Shown in pieces: positions 1-9,001 of a stretch of 64,000 nucleotides of DNA. The notes beneath the pieces are model-generated. The model did no database searches. It had not been told where the DNA came from and saw nothing but the letters and a program-made list of their open reading frames with translations. The position numbers were made by a program, and so were the translations under genes. This DNA comes from JAKZRT01 sp965247915. Its GTDB lineage: Bacteria; Pseudomonadota; Alphaproteobacteria; Rhodobacterales; Rhodobacteraceae. The stretch spans positions 806,001 to 870,000 of the forward strand of contig OZ252048.1 in the NCBI GenBank assembly GCA_965247915.1. The letters are read 5' to 3'. How positions within the stretch are numbered: position 1 is the first letter of the stretch; every line of letters starts with the position of its first letter.

Positions 1-128
1 TTAAGGAGGTGGAAGCGGCGGCCAAGGCAAAGGTGCAGGAGCAGCTTGACGGCGCGGGCGATGACCTGAGGCAAAAGCTGGAGGATCAGGTCAAAAAGGG
101 CCTCGGCGGGCTTTTGGGGGGGAACTGA
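1..128 (+). CDS. C-terminal end of a probable AsmA-family protein (partial)
   Basis: An open frame enters from the left edge and stops with TGA at 126-128. The visible 41 residues form a charged, Lys/Gln/Glu/Asp-rich helix ending in a Gly/Leu tail (KKGLGGLLGGN). From memory, AsmA-family proteins (envelope proteins thought to affect outer-membrane lipid assembly) of Rhodobacterales end in a similar helix plus LLGGN-type tail, so that is my best guess. No catalytic domain is visible. The stop is followed by two strong hairpins at 162-220. Confidence 0.45.
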   Translation, partial: KEVEAAAKAKVQEQLDGAGDDLRQKLEDQVKKGLGGLLGGN

Positions 129-161
129 GACGGATTGCGACTAATGCGCATCACCCCCCCG

Positions 162-220
162 TCCCGGGCTTGACCCGGGACCTCTTGCGCCACAAGCGAG
201 GCCCCGGATCAGGTCCGGGG
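162..220. repeat. Paired GC-rich hairpins (REP-like intergenic repeat)
   Basis: Two perfect inverted repeats lie in tandem: TCCCGGG/CCCGGGA around CTTGA at 162-180, and CCCCGGA/TCCGGGG around TCAGG at 202-220. They sit between two convergent genes, so they could end transcription from both sides. Hairpins of this kind are common in intergenic DNA of Rhodobacterales. No T-tract follows, so a terminator role is only inferred. Confidence 0.6.
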
Positions 221-261
221 CGCGAAGGGCTCGGCTAAAACGCAAACCGATTTAGTGCCGC

Positions 262-813
262 CTACCGCCGCCTATCCCGCCGCGAGCTCATCGGCTGGAA
301 GGCCACGCTGACGTGGGCCTCGCAATAGGGTTTGCCCTGTTGCACCGGCAAGCCGCAGAACCAGAAGTCGTCCGTAGCCGGGTCGCCCACGGGCCATTTG
401 CAGGTTCGTTCGGTCAGCTGCATCAGGCTGATCTTCTTGGACTTCTTCTCAATCTCGCGGACGCTTGCCAGCGCCTCGGGGCTGATCTCGTTGGCCGAGG
501 GCTGCGGCGGCAGCGGCTGGCCCGCGGTGATGATCGGTTTACGCATCGGCAGGATCGGTTTGTCCGCTGGTTTGACCTCGGCTCTGGTCTGGGTCTCGGG
601 CTTGGCGGCGGGGCTCGGCCTGGCCTTGGACTCGGCCTTTGAGGCGGCTTTCGGCGCCGCGCCGCCGGTGCGGTTCGACAGCCCCAGCCGGTGCACCTTG
701 CCGATCACCGCATTGCGCGTGACGCCGCCAAGCTGCTTGGCGATCTGGCTCGCTGACTGGCCTTCGCCCCACATGCGTTTCAGGGTCTCGACGCGGTCAT
801 CGGTCCAGGACAT
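262..813 (-). CDS. gcrA: GcrA family cell cycle regulator
   Basis: A 183-residue protein. The N-terminal 45 residues (MSWTDDRVETLKRMW ... RNAVIGKVHRLGLS) are the GcrA helix-turn-helix, followed by an Ala/Lys/Pro-rich linker (about 50-95) and the conserved C-terminal module with CKWPVGDP and the FCGLP...PYCEAH cysteine/histidine cluster. In alphaproteobacteria GcrA binds sigma-70 RNA polymerase and activates promoters carrying CcrM-methylated GANTC sites. I chose the ATG at 811-813 because an AAGGA box lies just upstream and the protein then begins exactly at the HTH. A longer open frame to 1062 has no support. It is divergent from argD. Confidence 0.95.
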   Translation of the reverse strand: MSWTDDRVETLKRMWGEGQSASQIAKQLGGVTRNAVIGKVHRLGLSNRTGGAAPKAASKAESKARPSPAAKPETQTRAEVKPADKPILPMRKPIITAGQPLPPQPSANEISPEALASVREIEKKSKKISLMQLTERTCKWPVGDPATDDFWFCGLPVQQGKPYCEAHVSVAFQPMSSRRDRRR

Positions 814-1130
814 GGTGGTTCCTTTGCTTCGCCCCGGCCATCTTAGGCCGTCCGGGATGTTGGGGACAAGCGCTGCACCCGGCGGGCACGAGATAGGCGT
901 AAACGCGGGCAAAGGAAAGGGGCAAGCCCGCGTAATTGGCTGGACATCGCGCGAAACCGCGGCTAGGCAGCGCCGATGATCAGACCCGCAAATAATTGCC
1001 TGCGACGCCGACGCTGACCGCGACCGGCTTTTGATCCCCTGCGCGATATCGAACCCGCGCATATCTCCAAAACATTGACAGCCATCCGCCGATCCGGCAC
1101 GTCATGGCTTCGCCTAAAAGGACCACGCGC
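814..1130. promoter_or_regulatory. Divergent intergenic region between gcrA and argD
   Basis: About 317 bases with no gene I can support. It must carry the promoters of gcrA (leftward) and argD-argF (rightward). Only the ribosome-binding sites are clear: AAGGA upstream of gcrA and AAAAGGA at about 1117-1123 upstream of argD. I could not place -35/-10 boxes or an arginine operator with confidence. Confidence 0.4.
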
Positions 1131-2324
1131 ATGATCCCGACCATTTTGCCCACCTACAACCGTGCGCCGCTGAGTTTTGAGCGCGGGAGCGGCAGCTGGC
1201 TGATCGCGGATGATGGGCGACGGTTTCTGGATATGGGCGCAGGAATTGGCGTGAACGCGCTTGGCCACGCCCATCCGGCGCTGGTCGAGGCGCTGACCGA
1301 ACAGGCGGGCAGGCTCTGGCATGTGTCGAACCTCTACACCATCGACCAGCAGCAAAAACTGGCCGACCTGCTGGTCGAACACAGCTTCGCCGATACGGTG
1401 TTTTTCACCAATTCGGGCACCGAGGCCTGCGAACTGGCGGTCAAGATGGCGCGTAAATACTGGTTTGACTCAGGTTCGCCGGACCGGGTTGAAATCATCG
1501 GCTTTGACGGCGCTTTTCACGGACGGTCAAGCGCTGGCATCGCGGCGGCGGGGGCTGACAAGCTGACCCGGGGCTTTGGGCCGCTTTTGCCCGGCTTTAC
1601 CCACCTGCCATTTGCCGAAAGCGACGCACTCGCGGGTTCGATCAGCGATGCCACCGCCGCCGTCATCATTGAGCCGATCCAGGGCGAGGGCGGTATCCGC
1701 CCCGCACCCGATGCCTTTCTGCGCGAGCTGCGCGCGCTTTGCGGTGCCACCGGCGCGCTCTTGATCTTCGATGAAGTGCAATGCGGCATGGGCCGCACGG
1801 GGGCGCTTTTTGCCCACGAATGGGCCAGCGTGACGCCCGACATCATGATGGTCGCCAAGGGCATCGGCGGCGGCTTCCCCCTGGGCGCGGTGCTGGCCAC
1901 CGAAAACGCCGCTGCGGGCATGGTGGCGGGCACGCACGGGTCGACCTATGGCGGCAACCCGCTGGCCTGCGCCGTCGGCGTGGCCGTGACCCAAGCGATC
2001 ACCGCGCCGGGGTTTCTGGACGAGGTGAACCGCAAGGCCGGGCTCATTCGGCAGCGGCTCGAGGGGCTGGTGGCCGAACATCCGACGGTGTTCGAGGGCG
2101 TGCGCGGGTCGGGGCTGATGCTGGGGATGGTCTGCAAAATGCCCGTCGCCGACGTGGTTCAGGCCGGATACGCGGCGCAGGTTCTGACCGTCGCGGCGGC
2201 CGAAAACACTCTGCGCATCCTGCCGCCGCTGACCCTGACCGACGATGAGATTGCGCAAGCCATCGCGCGCTTGCGCCAGGCCGCGCAAGCGCTGGAGAGC
2301 CGGTCACAGGGAGCGCGCCAATGA
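1131..2324 (+). CDS. argD: Acetylornithine aminotransferase (class III)
   Basis: A 397-residue PLP enzyme that transaminates N-acetylglutamate semialdehyde to N-acetylornithine in arginine synthesis; many ArgD enzymes also serve the lysine pathway. Family marks in order are NSGTEACELAVKMARKYW (substrate/PLP region), GAFHGRS, IEPIQGEGG, IFDEVQCGMGRTG, and the Schiff-base lysine in MMVAKGIGGGFPLGA. I chose ATG 1131 (MIPTILPTYNRAPL) rather than the upstream ATG at 1104, because homologues start with this motif and AAAAGGA precedes it by 7 bases. The stop overlaps the argF start in ATGA, so the pair is translationally coupled. Confidence 0.95.
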   Translation: MIPTILPTYNRAPLSFERGSGSWLIADDGRRFLDMGAGIGVNALGHAHPALVEALTEQAGRLWHVSNLYTIDQQQKLADLLVEHSFADTVFFTNSGTEACELAVKMARKYWFDSGSPDRVEIIGFDGAFHGRSSAGIAAAGADKLTRGFGPLLPGFTHLPFAESDALAGSISDATAAVIIEPIQGEGGIRPAPDAFLRELRALCGATGALLIFDEVQCGMGRTGALFAHEWASVTPDIMMVAKGIGGGFPLGAVLATENAAAGMVAGTHGSTYGGNPLACAVGVAVTQAITAPGFLDEVNRKAGLIRQRLEGLVAEHPTVFEGVRGSGLMLGMVCKMPVADVVQAGYAAQVLTVAAAENTLRILPPLTLTDDEIAQAIARLRQAAQALESRSQGARQ

Positions 2325-3247
2325 GCCATTTTCTCGACATCCACAAAACCGCGCCCAAAGACCTGACCGGCATCGTCGATCAGGCGCTGTCGATGAAGGC
2401 TGCGCGCGCCGGTCGTCTGAGGGGCACACCCGATGATGCGACGCCGCTAACCGGCCGCATGGTGGCGCTGATTTTCGAGAAACCCTCGACCCGGACGCGG
2501 GTCAGCTTTGATGTCGGGGCGCGCCAGATGGGCGCCCAGACCATGGTTCTGTCGGGCACGGACATGCAGCTTGGCCACGGCGAGACCATTTCCGACACCG
2601 CCCGCGTGCTCAGCCGCTATGTCGATGCGATCATGATCCGCACGTTCGAGGAAGCGACCCTGCTGGAGCTGGCCGATCACGCCAGCGTGCCGGTGATCAA
2701 CGGCCTGACCAACCGCACCCACCCCTGCCAGATCATGGCCGATGTGATGACGTTTGAGGAACATCGCGGTCCGATCAAAGGCAAAAAGGTGGTCTGGGCC
2801 GGTGACGGCAACAACGTCTGCGCCAGCTTTCTGCACGCCGCCGGGCAGTTCGGGTTCAACATGGTGTTCACCGGGCCGGAAACGCTGGACCCCGAGCCGG
2901 AATTTGTCGATCTCGCGCGCAGCAAAGGGGTTGCGGTCGAGATCATCCGTGACCCTGCTGAGGCGGCCAAAGACGCCGATCTGGTGGTCACCGATGCCTG
3001 GATTTCCATGCATGACAGCCAGACCATGCGCGAACGCCGCCACAACCAGCTACGCCCCTATCAGGTCAACGAGGCGCTGATGGCGGCGGCCAAACCCGAC
3101 GCGCTGTTTATGCACTGCCTGCCCGCGCACCGCGATGAGGAGGCCACCAATGCGGTGATGGACGGGCCGCATTCGGTGATTTTCGACGAGGCCGAAAACC
3201 GCCTGCACGTGCAAAAGGCGGTCCTGCGCTGGTGCTTGGGGGTTTAG
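2321..3247 (+). CDS. argF: Ornithine carbamoyltransferase
   Basis: A 308-residue enzyme that makes citrulline from ornithine and carbamoyl phosphate. Visible signatures are the carbamoyl-phosphate loop FEKPSTRTRVSFD (about residues 48-60), the HPCQ motif, a DAWISM segment in place of the usual ornithine-site DxWxSM, and MHCLPAHR near the C-terminus. Its length is normal for the family. The start overlaps the argD stop (ATGA), an operon arrangement typical of Rhodobacterales. The gene looks intact. Confidence 0.96.
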   Translation: MSHFLDIHKTAPKDLTGIVDQALSMKAARAGRLRGTPDDATPLTGRMVALIFEKPSTRTRVSFDVGARQMGAQTMVLSGTDMQLGHGETISDTARVLSRYVDAIMIRTFEEATLLELADHASVPVINGLTNRTHPCQIMADVMTFEEHRGPIKGKKVVWAGDGNNVCASFLHAAGQFGFNMVFTGPETLDPEPEFVDLARSKGVAVEIIRDPAEAAKDADLVVTDAWISMHDSQTMRERRHNQLRPYQVNEALMAAAKPDALFMHCLPAHRDEEATNAVMDGPHSVIFDEAENRLHVQKAVLRWCLGV

Positions 3248-3263
3248 GGGCGCACCATTCACC

Positions 3264-3308
3264 GGAGGGGGGCATTTGGCAAAGCTGCCCTCCTAAAAGC
3301 TGCCCCCC
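3264..3308. terminator. GC-rich alternative hairpins downstream of argF
   Basis: GGGGGGCA at 3267-3274 pairs with TGCCCCCC at 3301-3308, and a nested alternative pairs GGAGGG..GCA with TGCCCTCC. The site lies between convergent argF and the hydrolase gene. No clear T-tract follows, so its terminator role is tentative. Confidence 0.4.
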
Positions 3309-3342
3309 TAGTTGATGCTCCCGAAACGCGTTGCGCAGATCC

Positions 3343-4170
3343 CTAGTTGGCCTGCCCTGACGCCTTTAGATAGCTGGCCATGCCTTCGATATTCAGCTCA
3401 CGCCAGCCGTCGTACTGGCCCCAGTCCTGATACGCGCTCATAATCACTTCGGCCTTGAGGTCATCCAGCGATTTGCCGGCCTTGAGCCCGGCCAGAACCG
3501 CAGACTTCAGGTCCAACATGTACTGATGCGCGTCGTCGAGGTCGGCCTTCGTGCCGATCGGCCCGTGACCGGGCGCGAATATCTCAAAATCCAGCGCCTG
3601 CGCCGCTTCGATCTGCGCGGTCCAGTCGTCGGTATTGGCCCCGCCGAAATCGCGGAATGGCAGGCGACGCGGTGCGGCAATATCGACGATGAATGCCACG
3701 TTTTCCGGGCGTATGACCGCGACCAACATGTGGTTGTCGTGACCACCGCCGATGTTGGTCAGTTCGATCGTTTTACCGCCAACTTCAAGAATATGACTAT
3801 CACCGACGCGCAAATCCGGGGTGACCCCGTTGATCACTGCGGGGGCGTCCTGATGCGCGATTACCAGCGCGCCGGCATGGGCAGCGCCGCCCGATCCATG
3901 GTCGCCGTGGCTGTGCGAGTAAATCAGGTGGGTGACTGCCCCGCCGCCGATTTGATCCAGATTGTCGTTCACCCAGGATCCGGCCTCGGCATTGATCGGG
4001 TCGATGCGAACCACGCCCTCGCTGGTCACGACCAGCAGTGAATTGTGAAAGTTGTTGCGCATCAGGTAGACGTCGCCTGCCACCGGCTCGATACTGCGGC
4101 TGACTTCCTGAGCCACCGCGCCAATCGAGCCCGCCAGAATTGCGGTAAGTCCCAGTAAAAACGCTCTCAT
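3343..4170 (-). CDS. Periplasmic metallo-beta-lactamase-fold hydrolase
   Basis: A 275-residue secreted protein. Residues 1-21 are a signal peptide (MRAFLLGLTAILAGSIGAVAQ) with an Ala-Val-Ala-Gln cleavage region. The binuclear zinc site is complete: HSHGDH at 86-91, H144 (GGGHDNH), D163 (VDIA) and H202 (PGHGPIG). The fold is shared by beta-lactamases, lactonases and quinoprotein-linked SoxH-like proteins. Nothing here identifies the substrate and I would not call it a beta-lactamase. A GGAG box precedes the ATG at 4170. The gene is monocistronic. Confidence 0.8.
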   Translation of the reverse strand: MRAFLLGLTAILAGSIGAVAQEVSRSIEPVAGDVYLMRNNFHNSLLVVTSEGVVRIDPINAEAGSWVNDNLDQIGGGAVTHLIYSHSHGDHGSGGAAHAGALVIAHQDAPAVINGVTPDLRVGDSHILEVGGKTIELTNIGGGHDNHMLVAVIRPENVAFIVDIAAPRRLPFRDFGGANTDDWTAQIEAAQALDFEIFAPGHGPIGTKADLDDAHQYMLDLKSAVLAGLKAGKSLDDLKAEVIMSAYQDWGQYDGWRELNIEGMASYLKASGQAN

Positions 4171-4309
4171 ATCAAATCTCCATTTTTAGCGATTCCCTTG
4201 CGAGCGGCAAGTATGCGTCCAACAGGCCACACCGGGGCGTCACGACCGCGTGAACAACGACGCGGTTGGGCCTGCTATTCGCTTGAAGACCCTTCGACCC
4301 CTTTTAAGA

Positions 4310-5339
4310 GGCTCAGTTTACGAACTGTATGCATGGCGTGTGATAGCAGCGGCCAAACAGGCTCGCGGCGAGGTCTGTGGTGTGAGTTTGATGAGATGAA
4401 ACCATTGCAGGTAGTTGTCGAGATATTTTGTTGCGATGCCACGGTAGCGGCGCAGGAAATCCTTCAGTTGGCTGTGGCGGCTGTTGACCGTCTGAATATG
4501 AAAGGCGCCCCGGGCCCGTTCGCCGGCTGACAGATTGAGGGCTTCGTGGCGAACGCCCATTGCTGTCGCGCAGGGCGGATAGCCGCGGTGACCGTCGGAC
4601 ACCAGCACGATGTCCCTGTCGACGACCGGGCTGATCGCCTGTTTCAGCGTGTCGGCATTAACCACCGGAAGAACCGTGCTGAATGTCGTGCCATTACGGT
4701 CGGCAGCCACTAGAACCGGCACCTGTTCGCACGACAGGCCGCGCTTGCCAGCCTTGCCGCCTCTTTTGCGGGGCTTGCGGTCGAGGGTTCTCTGTCCCTT
4801 GTGGCTCTCCAGAACATAGGTTTCATCGACCTCGACGATCCCTTTGAGCTTTTGCGGGGCCTTCTTTGCAGCCTCCAGAAACCGGTGACGCCAACGGAAT
4901 GCCGTGTTGACGGCAAGATTACAGTGATCGGCTGACGCCCGAACCGTTTCTCCCGCAGCCAGGCATCCGCCAAAGGCCAACCATCGGTCTTTGTAGTGAA
5001 GCCCGGACAAGGGCGTGCCGGTAGCGGCGTTGAATGTGCGCCGACAGATCTTGCACTGGTAACGACGCAGGCCCCGTGCCTTGCCCCGTGACACCGCACC
5101 GGGCTTGCCGCAATGCGGACAGTGCCTATCAGCATCCACCGCAAGTTCGACCGCGGCAAGCGAGGAACCCGACCCTGTCCGCCCTGAAAATACCGCTTCG
5201 GCCTCTCTACGCTGTGCAGCGCTGAGGCTGTCTATCCCGGCAAGCCAGCACTGAAATTGTTCATTGTCCATCGACATTCGCTATCTCCCTGAATCCAAAA
5301 AGAACATACCATGAACACATACAGTTCGTAAACTGAGCC
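4310..5339. mobile_element. IS1595-family insertion sequence, complete
   Basis: The element is 1030 bp with perfect 22-bp terminal inverted repeats (GGCTCAGTTTACGAACTG...) and a perfect 8-bp target duplication TTTTAAGA at 4302-4309 and 5340-5347, the size expected for IS1595. It carries one transposase gene on the minus strand. It landed in intergenic DNA upstream of the gnd remnant. Clean ends and a clean duplication suggest a recent insertion. Confidence 0.95.
4318..5277 (-). CDS. IS1595-family transposase
   Basis: A 319-residue protein. It has an N-terminal zinc ribbon with C53/C56 (CPHC) and C75/C78 (CKIC), then an RNase-H-like core with EVDETYV, VLVSDGHRGY and VNSRHSQLK, the D-D-N type catalytic set used by IS1595 transposases. 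It spans nearly the whole element. A GGGAG box lies upstream of the start. It appears full length and potentially active. Confidence 0.93.
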   Translation of the reverse strand: MSMDNEQFQCWLAGIDSLSAAQRREAEAVFSGRTGSGSSLAAVELAVDADRHCPHCGKPGAVSRGKARGLRRYQCKICRRTFNAATGTPLSGLHYKDRWLAFGGCLAAGETVRASADHCNLAVNTAFRWRHRFLEAAKKAPQKLKGIVEVDETYVLESHKGQRTLDRKPRKRGGKAGKRGLSCEQVPVLVAADRNGTTFSTVLPVVNADTLKQAISPVVDRDIVLVSDGHRGYPPCATAMGVRHEALNLSAGERARGAFHIQTVNSRHSQLKDFLRRYRGIATKYLDNYLQWFHLIKLTPQTSPRACLAAAITRHAYSS

Positions 5340-5378
5340 TTTTAAGATAACGCTAACACCCAATGACCGGGGCAAGAA

Positions 5379-5693
5379 ATGGACGAGGCCAATATCGGCG
5401 TGATCGGGTTGGGCACCATGGGGGCCAACCTGGCGTTGAACTTCGCCGACAACGGATACGGGGTGGCGGTGTTCGACCGCACGACTGCGCGCACCCACGA
5501 CTTTGTGCCGCCAGCCGGTGATATTTCGGAAAAACTGACGACCTGCGACGGCCTTGCGGCGCTGGCAGACGCGCTCGACCTGCCGCCAGAATCCGCCCAG
5601 TCGAATTTTGGCAAGGCATTTTGCACCGCGCCTTTTGGCGTGTTTCGTGCGGTGATGGCTGTCTTGTTTATTGCCGCAGCCGGGGCTCAATAG
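5379..5693 (+). pseudogene. N-terminal remnant of a second 6-phosphogluconate dehydrogenase
   Basis: The first roughly 65 codons (IGVIGLGTMGANLALNF, then DRTTARTHDF) closely parallel the start of gnd at 7153 but differ in about a quarter of positions. It is therefore an old paralogue or foreign allele, not a fresh copy. After about 5585 similarity stops and an unrelated tail runs to TAG at 5691-5693. Only the NADP-binding beta-alpha-beta unit remains, so it cannot be an active dehydrogenase. The IS1595 lies just upstream. I recognise nothing in 5694-5862. Confidence 0.75.
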
Positions 5694-5862
5694 CTGTCGA
5701 TCTGGTAACGCACCCGCGCCCTTCGCCCCCTCGTATCCGGCCCGGCGCAGCCGACTCCGGCGGGCGACGGCCTGTCCGGGCACGCCTTTCACGCGCCGGT
5801 GGTTGGGGTTTCGTTATTCCGCGCTGCAAGACAGGTGAAAACTGACATGGTAACCTAGGTCC

Positions 5863-7086
5863 ATGGAACCGGACCGCGACACGCCCACCGCCCGCTATCG
5901 CTGGATCATCGTGGCTGCGGCGGCGGCCATGCTGGCCACGGGCATGGGCCAGATCATCAACGGCTTTTCGGTATTTTTCATCCCGCTCGAGACCGAAATG
6001 GGCTGGCGGCGCGGCGACATCGCGCTGGTCAATTCCGCAGGTTTGGCCGGATTGGCGATCGGCGGCATCGCCTGAGGGTCGGTGGCTGACCGCATCGGGG
6101 TGCGCAGGGTCGTGCTGGTTGGGGCTGTGTCGGTCAGCCTCAGCGCGCTGGCCGCGTCGCTGGCGCCGTCGCTGACCTTCCTTTACGTGGTCTATTTCCT
6201 TGGCGGATTGCTTGGTGCCGGTGCGCTGATTGCGCCGCTGATGGCCCTGATAAGCAAATGGTTTGTCGCGGGTGCGGGGCTTGCCATCGGGCTGGCCTCG
6301 GCGGGTCAGGCGCTGGGGCAGGGCGGTGTGCCCTTCGGCACATCCTTCCTGATCGAGGCGCTGGGCTGGCGCGGGGCCCTGGTCGCCCAGGGGATAATTT
6401 CGCTGGCAATTCTGGTGCCGCTGGCCTTTTTGATACGCGAACCCGACTACGGCGGAGCGGGGCAGACAGACACGGCGTCAGCGCCCGAAGACCTGCCGTT
6501 GCCTCTCGGCGTCGTGGTGCCATGGCTCAGCCTCGCCGTTATATTGTGCTGCACCTGCATGGCCGTGCCGCTGATGCACCTGGTGCCGCTGATCCAGGAC
6601 AGCGGCATGTCCGCGCCCGAAGCCAGCAGCGTGCTCTTTACCATGCTGGTGGTCGCCATATACGGGCGCGCGCTTTTCGGCAGGCTGGCTGACTTGATCG
6701 GACCAATCCCCGCCTATTTCACAGCCTCTGCCTGGCAGACGTTTTTCGTCTTTTTCTTCACCTGGATCGACGATCTGAACGGTTTCTACATTTACGCAGC
6801 CGTCTACGGCTTCGGTTATGCCGGGGTGATGACCGGCATCCTGACGACCACGCAATCGCTGACACCGGCGGCCAGCCGGGGGCTTTCGATGGGCATCGTG
6901 CTGGCCTTTGCTTATCTCGGTCACGGGATTGGCGGCTGGCAGAGCGGTTACTTTTTCGACCAGACCGGCGGCTATGGGGTCTCTTATCTGAACGCGGCTC
7001 TGGCCGGGGGTCTGAACCTGATCGTCGTTGCAGCGCTCTATCTGACGATCCAGCGCCGTCGCCCGGGCTTGCCGTCGCCGGCCTGA
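5863..7086 (+). pseudogene. MFS transporter with one in-frame TGA stop
   Basis: Joined across the stop this is about 407 residues with 12 predicted membrane segments, normal for a major facilitator superfamily (monocarboxylate/oxalate-formate-like) permease. Residues 1-70 contain TM1-TM2. An in-frame TGA at 6073-6075 sits exactly where the conserved loop 2-3 motif begins (GGIA-stop-GSVADRIGVRR), and the frame then runs unbroken to 7086. TGG (Trp) to TGA is the simplest explanation, because other genes here use TGA as a true stop. It is flanked by a gnd remnant and gnd. The substrate is unknown. Confidence 0.8.
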
Positions 7087-7152
7087 ACCCGCTCTTTTCC
7101 ATTCACGAACCGATTGTTATGGTGCGCCCGAAACAGCGCGCGAGGGACATCC

Positions 7153-8544
7153 ATGGCAGAGATCGGGGTGATCGGGCTGGGCACCATGGGGGCCAATCTG
7201 GCGTTAAATTTCGCCGAACATGGATTTGGCGTTGCGGTTTTCAACCGGACCACGGCGCGGACCCATGACTTTATGGCGGGTGCCGGGGATCTGGCGGGTA
7301 ATTTGACGCCCTGCGACAGCCTGGCGGCGCTGGTGGCGGCCCTGACGCGGCCGCGCGCGGTGATCCTGATGGTCCCGGCGGGCCCGGTGGTCGATGACCA
7401 GATCACCGCGTTGATCCCGCATCTGGCCCGGGGCGATGCGATCATTGACGCCGGCAACGCCAATTTCCGCGACACGCGGCGGCGGGCCACTGAACTGGGA
7501 CGGCAGGGGTTTGCCCTTATCGGCATGGGCGTCTCGGGCGGATCGCAAGGCGCGCGTTACGGTCCCTCGATCATGGTCGGGGCAGAGGCAGAGGTATATG
7601 CACGCCTCGCGCCCATGATTGAGGCCATCGCCGCCAAATTCGAAGGCGACCCCTGCGCTGCCCGTCTCGGCCCCGACGGGGCCGGGCATTTCGTGAAAAC
7701 AGTGCACAACGGCATCGAATACGCCGATATGCAGGTGATCGCCGAAGCCTACGGGCTGATGCGCGATGGGCAGGGCATGGCCGCAGCGGCCATCGGCAAA
7801 CGCTTTGCAAAGTGGAACGTAGGGAATTTGCAAAGTTACTTGGCGGAGATCACCGGCGCCGTGCTGTGCGCCACCGATCCCGCGACCGGGAAGCCCGTGG
7901 TCGATGTCATTCTCGACCGCGCCGGCCAGAAAGGCACCGGGCGCTGGACCCTGATCGAGGCGCTGGAACTGGGCCAGTCGGCCACCACCATCGAGGCCGC
8001 GGTCGCCGCCCGGTCGTGGTCGGCGGACCACGGGCTGCGGCAGGTCGCGGCCAAGGTTCTGGGGCCAGAGACCGGGGGCGTCGATCTGCCGGATGCGACG
8101 TTAGAAAACGCCATGCTGGCGGCGCGGATCATCGCTTATGCCCAAGGTTTCGCGCTGCTGGAAGCGGCGTCACAGCGCTACGACTGGGGTCTTGACCACG
8201 CCCGGATCGCCGAGATCTGGCGCGCCGGATGCATCATCCGCTCGGCGCTTCTGGATGACATCGCGGGCGCCTTTCACGCCGGTCCGCGCGAGGGCAATCT
8301 GTTGCTGGCGCCGGCGATTGCCGCGAAACTTTCGGCGGCTTTGCCCGATCTGCGCCGGACGGTTGCCGCAGGCGTTGGTGCGGGCCTGCCGGTTCCGGCC
8401 ATGGCCGCGGCGTTGGGCTATTTCGACAGCCTGCGCCAGGCGCGCGACACCACCGACCTGATCCAGGCCCAGCGCGATTTCTTCGGCGCGCATGGGTTTG
8501 AGCGGCGCGACAAGCCCGGCGCGCACCATGGGCCCTGGCGATAG
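7153..8544 (+). CDS. gnd: 6-phosphogluconate dehydrogenase, decarboxylating
   Basis: A 463-residue cytosolic enzyme of the oxidative pentose phosphate pathway (6-phosphogluconate + NADP to ribulose 5-phosphate + CO2). It shows the N-terminal NADP fold IGVIGLGTMGANLA, the substrate-site GVSGGSQGARYGPS, catalytic HFVKTVHNGIEY and the family signature LDRAGQKGTGRWT. I chose ATG 7153 over an upstream ATG at 7114 because GAGGGA lies 5 bases before it. The length matches bacterial Gnd. It is separated by 15 bases from the convergent cupredoxin gene. Confidence 0.95.
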   Translation: MAEIGVIGLGTMGANLALNFAEHGFGVAVFNRTTARTHDFMAGAGDLAGNLTPCDSLAALVAALTRPRAVILMVPAGPVVDDQITALIPHLARGDAIIDAGNANFRDTRRRATELGRQGFALIGMGVSGGSQGARYGPSIMVGAEAEVYARLAPMIEAIAAKFEGDPCAARLGPDGAGHFVKTVHNGIEYADMQVIAEAYGLMRDGQGMAAAAIGKRFAKWNVGNLQSYLAEITGAVLCATDPATGKPVVDVILDRAGQKGTGRWTLIEALELGQSATTIEAAVAARSWSADHGLRQVAAKVLGPETGGVDLPDATLENAMLAARIIAYAQGFALLEAASQRYDWGLDHARIAEIWRAGCIIRSALLDDIAGAFHAGPREGNLLLAPAIAAKLSAALPDLRRTVAAGVGAGLPVPAMAAALGYFDSLRQARDTTDLIQAQRDFFGAHGFERRDKPGAHHGPWR

Positions 8545-8559
8545 GTGTCCGCCCTTGCT

Positions 8560-8898
8560 TCAGGTGACGACCACGGTGCCTTTCATGCGCGGATGCACCT
8601 TGCAATGATACGGATAAGTGCCGCGTTCGGCGAACTTGATCTGCCCGCTTTTGCGGCGTTTCATTATACCGGTGTCAAAGCTGCCGGCATCGGCGGTGGC
8701 CGAATGGCGCGCCCCGTCCTGGTTGGTCCAGATGACGTCGTGGCCCATCGTGACCTCGATCGTTTCGGGGTCAAATTTGAACCCTTTGATCGCAACCTCC
8801 TGCGGTGGCACGTGGCTGCCGCCCAGCGCGCCGGACGGAATGAGCGACGGCACCAGCGGCAGGGCCGAAAGAAAGGTCAGGAAATGGCGTCGGCGCAT
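8560..8898 (-). CDS. Exported cupredoxin (amicyanin/plastocyanin-like)
   Basis: A 112-residue secreted type I copper protein. It has an RRR-led signal sequence (about residues 1-27), then a single cupredoxin domain with copper ligands H65 (GARHSA), C99, H102 and M105 in YHCKVHPRM. Such proteins carry electrons in the periplasm. I chose the ATG at 8896-8898 because AAAGGA precedes it and the signal peptide starts there. No partner dehydrogenase or oxidase gene lies nearby, so its redox partner is unknown. Confidence 0.88.
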   Translation of the reverse strand: MRRRHFLTFLSALPLVPSLIPSGALGGSHVPPQEVAIKGFKFDPETIEVTMGHDVIWTNQDGARHSATADAGSFDTGIMKRRKSGQIKFAERGTYPYHCKVHPRMKGTVVVT

Positions 8899-9001
8899 CG
8901 GATATTCCTTTCTTGAAATTAACTTGTCGGGCGACGTAACCAAATCGCCACCTTAGCATCCTATCCCCTTGGCCAGCTTTTGCCAGTAACATGTTCTTGC
9001 T

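Noticed and set aside
262..1062. Long minus-strand frame of 266 codons covering gcrA
   Set aside because: The extra 83 N-terminal codons have no family similarity and cross the argD promoter region; the start at 813 has a ribosome-binding site and matches the GcrA domain start.
1527..2288. Long antisense frames opposite argD, argF, hrpB and gnd
   Set aside because: High-GC codon bias opens long shadow frames on the opposite strand; they are His/Arg/Pro-rich, lack family motifs and lie wholly within well-supported genes.
3343..4170. Beta-lactamase resistance gene
   Set aside because: It has only the generic metallo-beta-lactamase fold and zinc ligands shared by many hydrolases; nothing specific to antibiotic hydrolysis is visible.
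6073..6075. In-frame TGA as a selenocysteine codon or recoded tryptophan
   Set aside because: argD, argF and many other genes here stop with TGA, MFS proteins are not selenoproteins, and no SECIS-like hairpin is evident just downstream.
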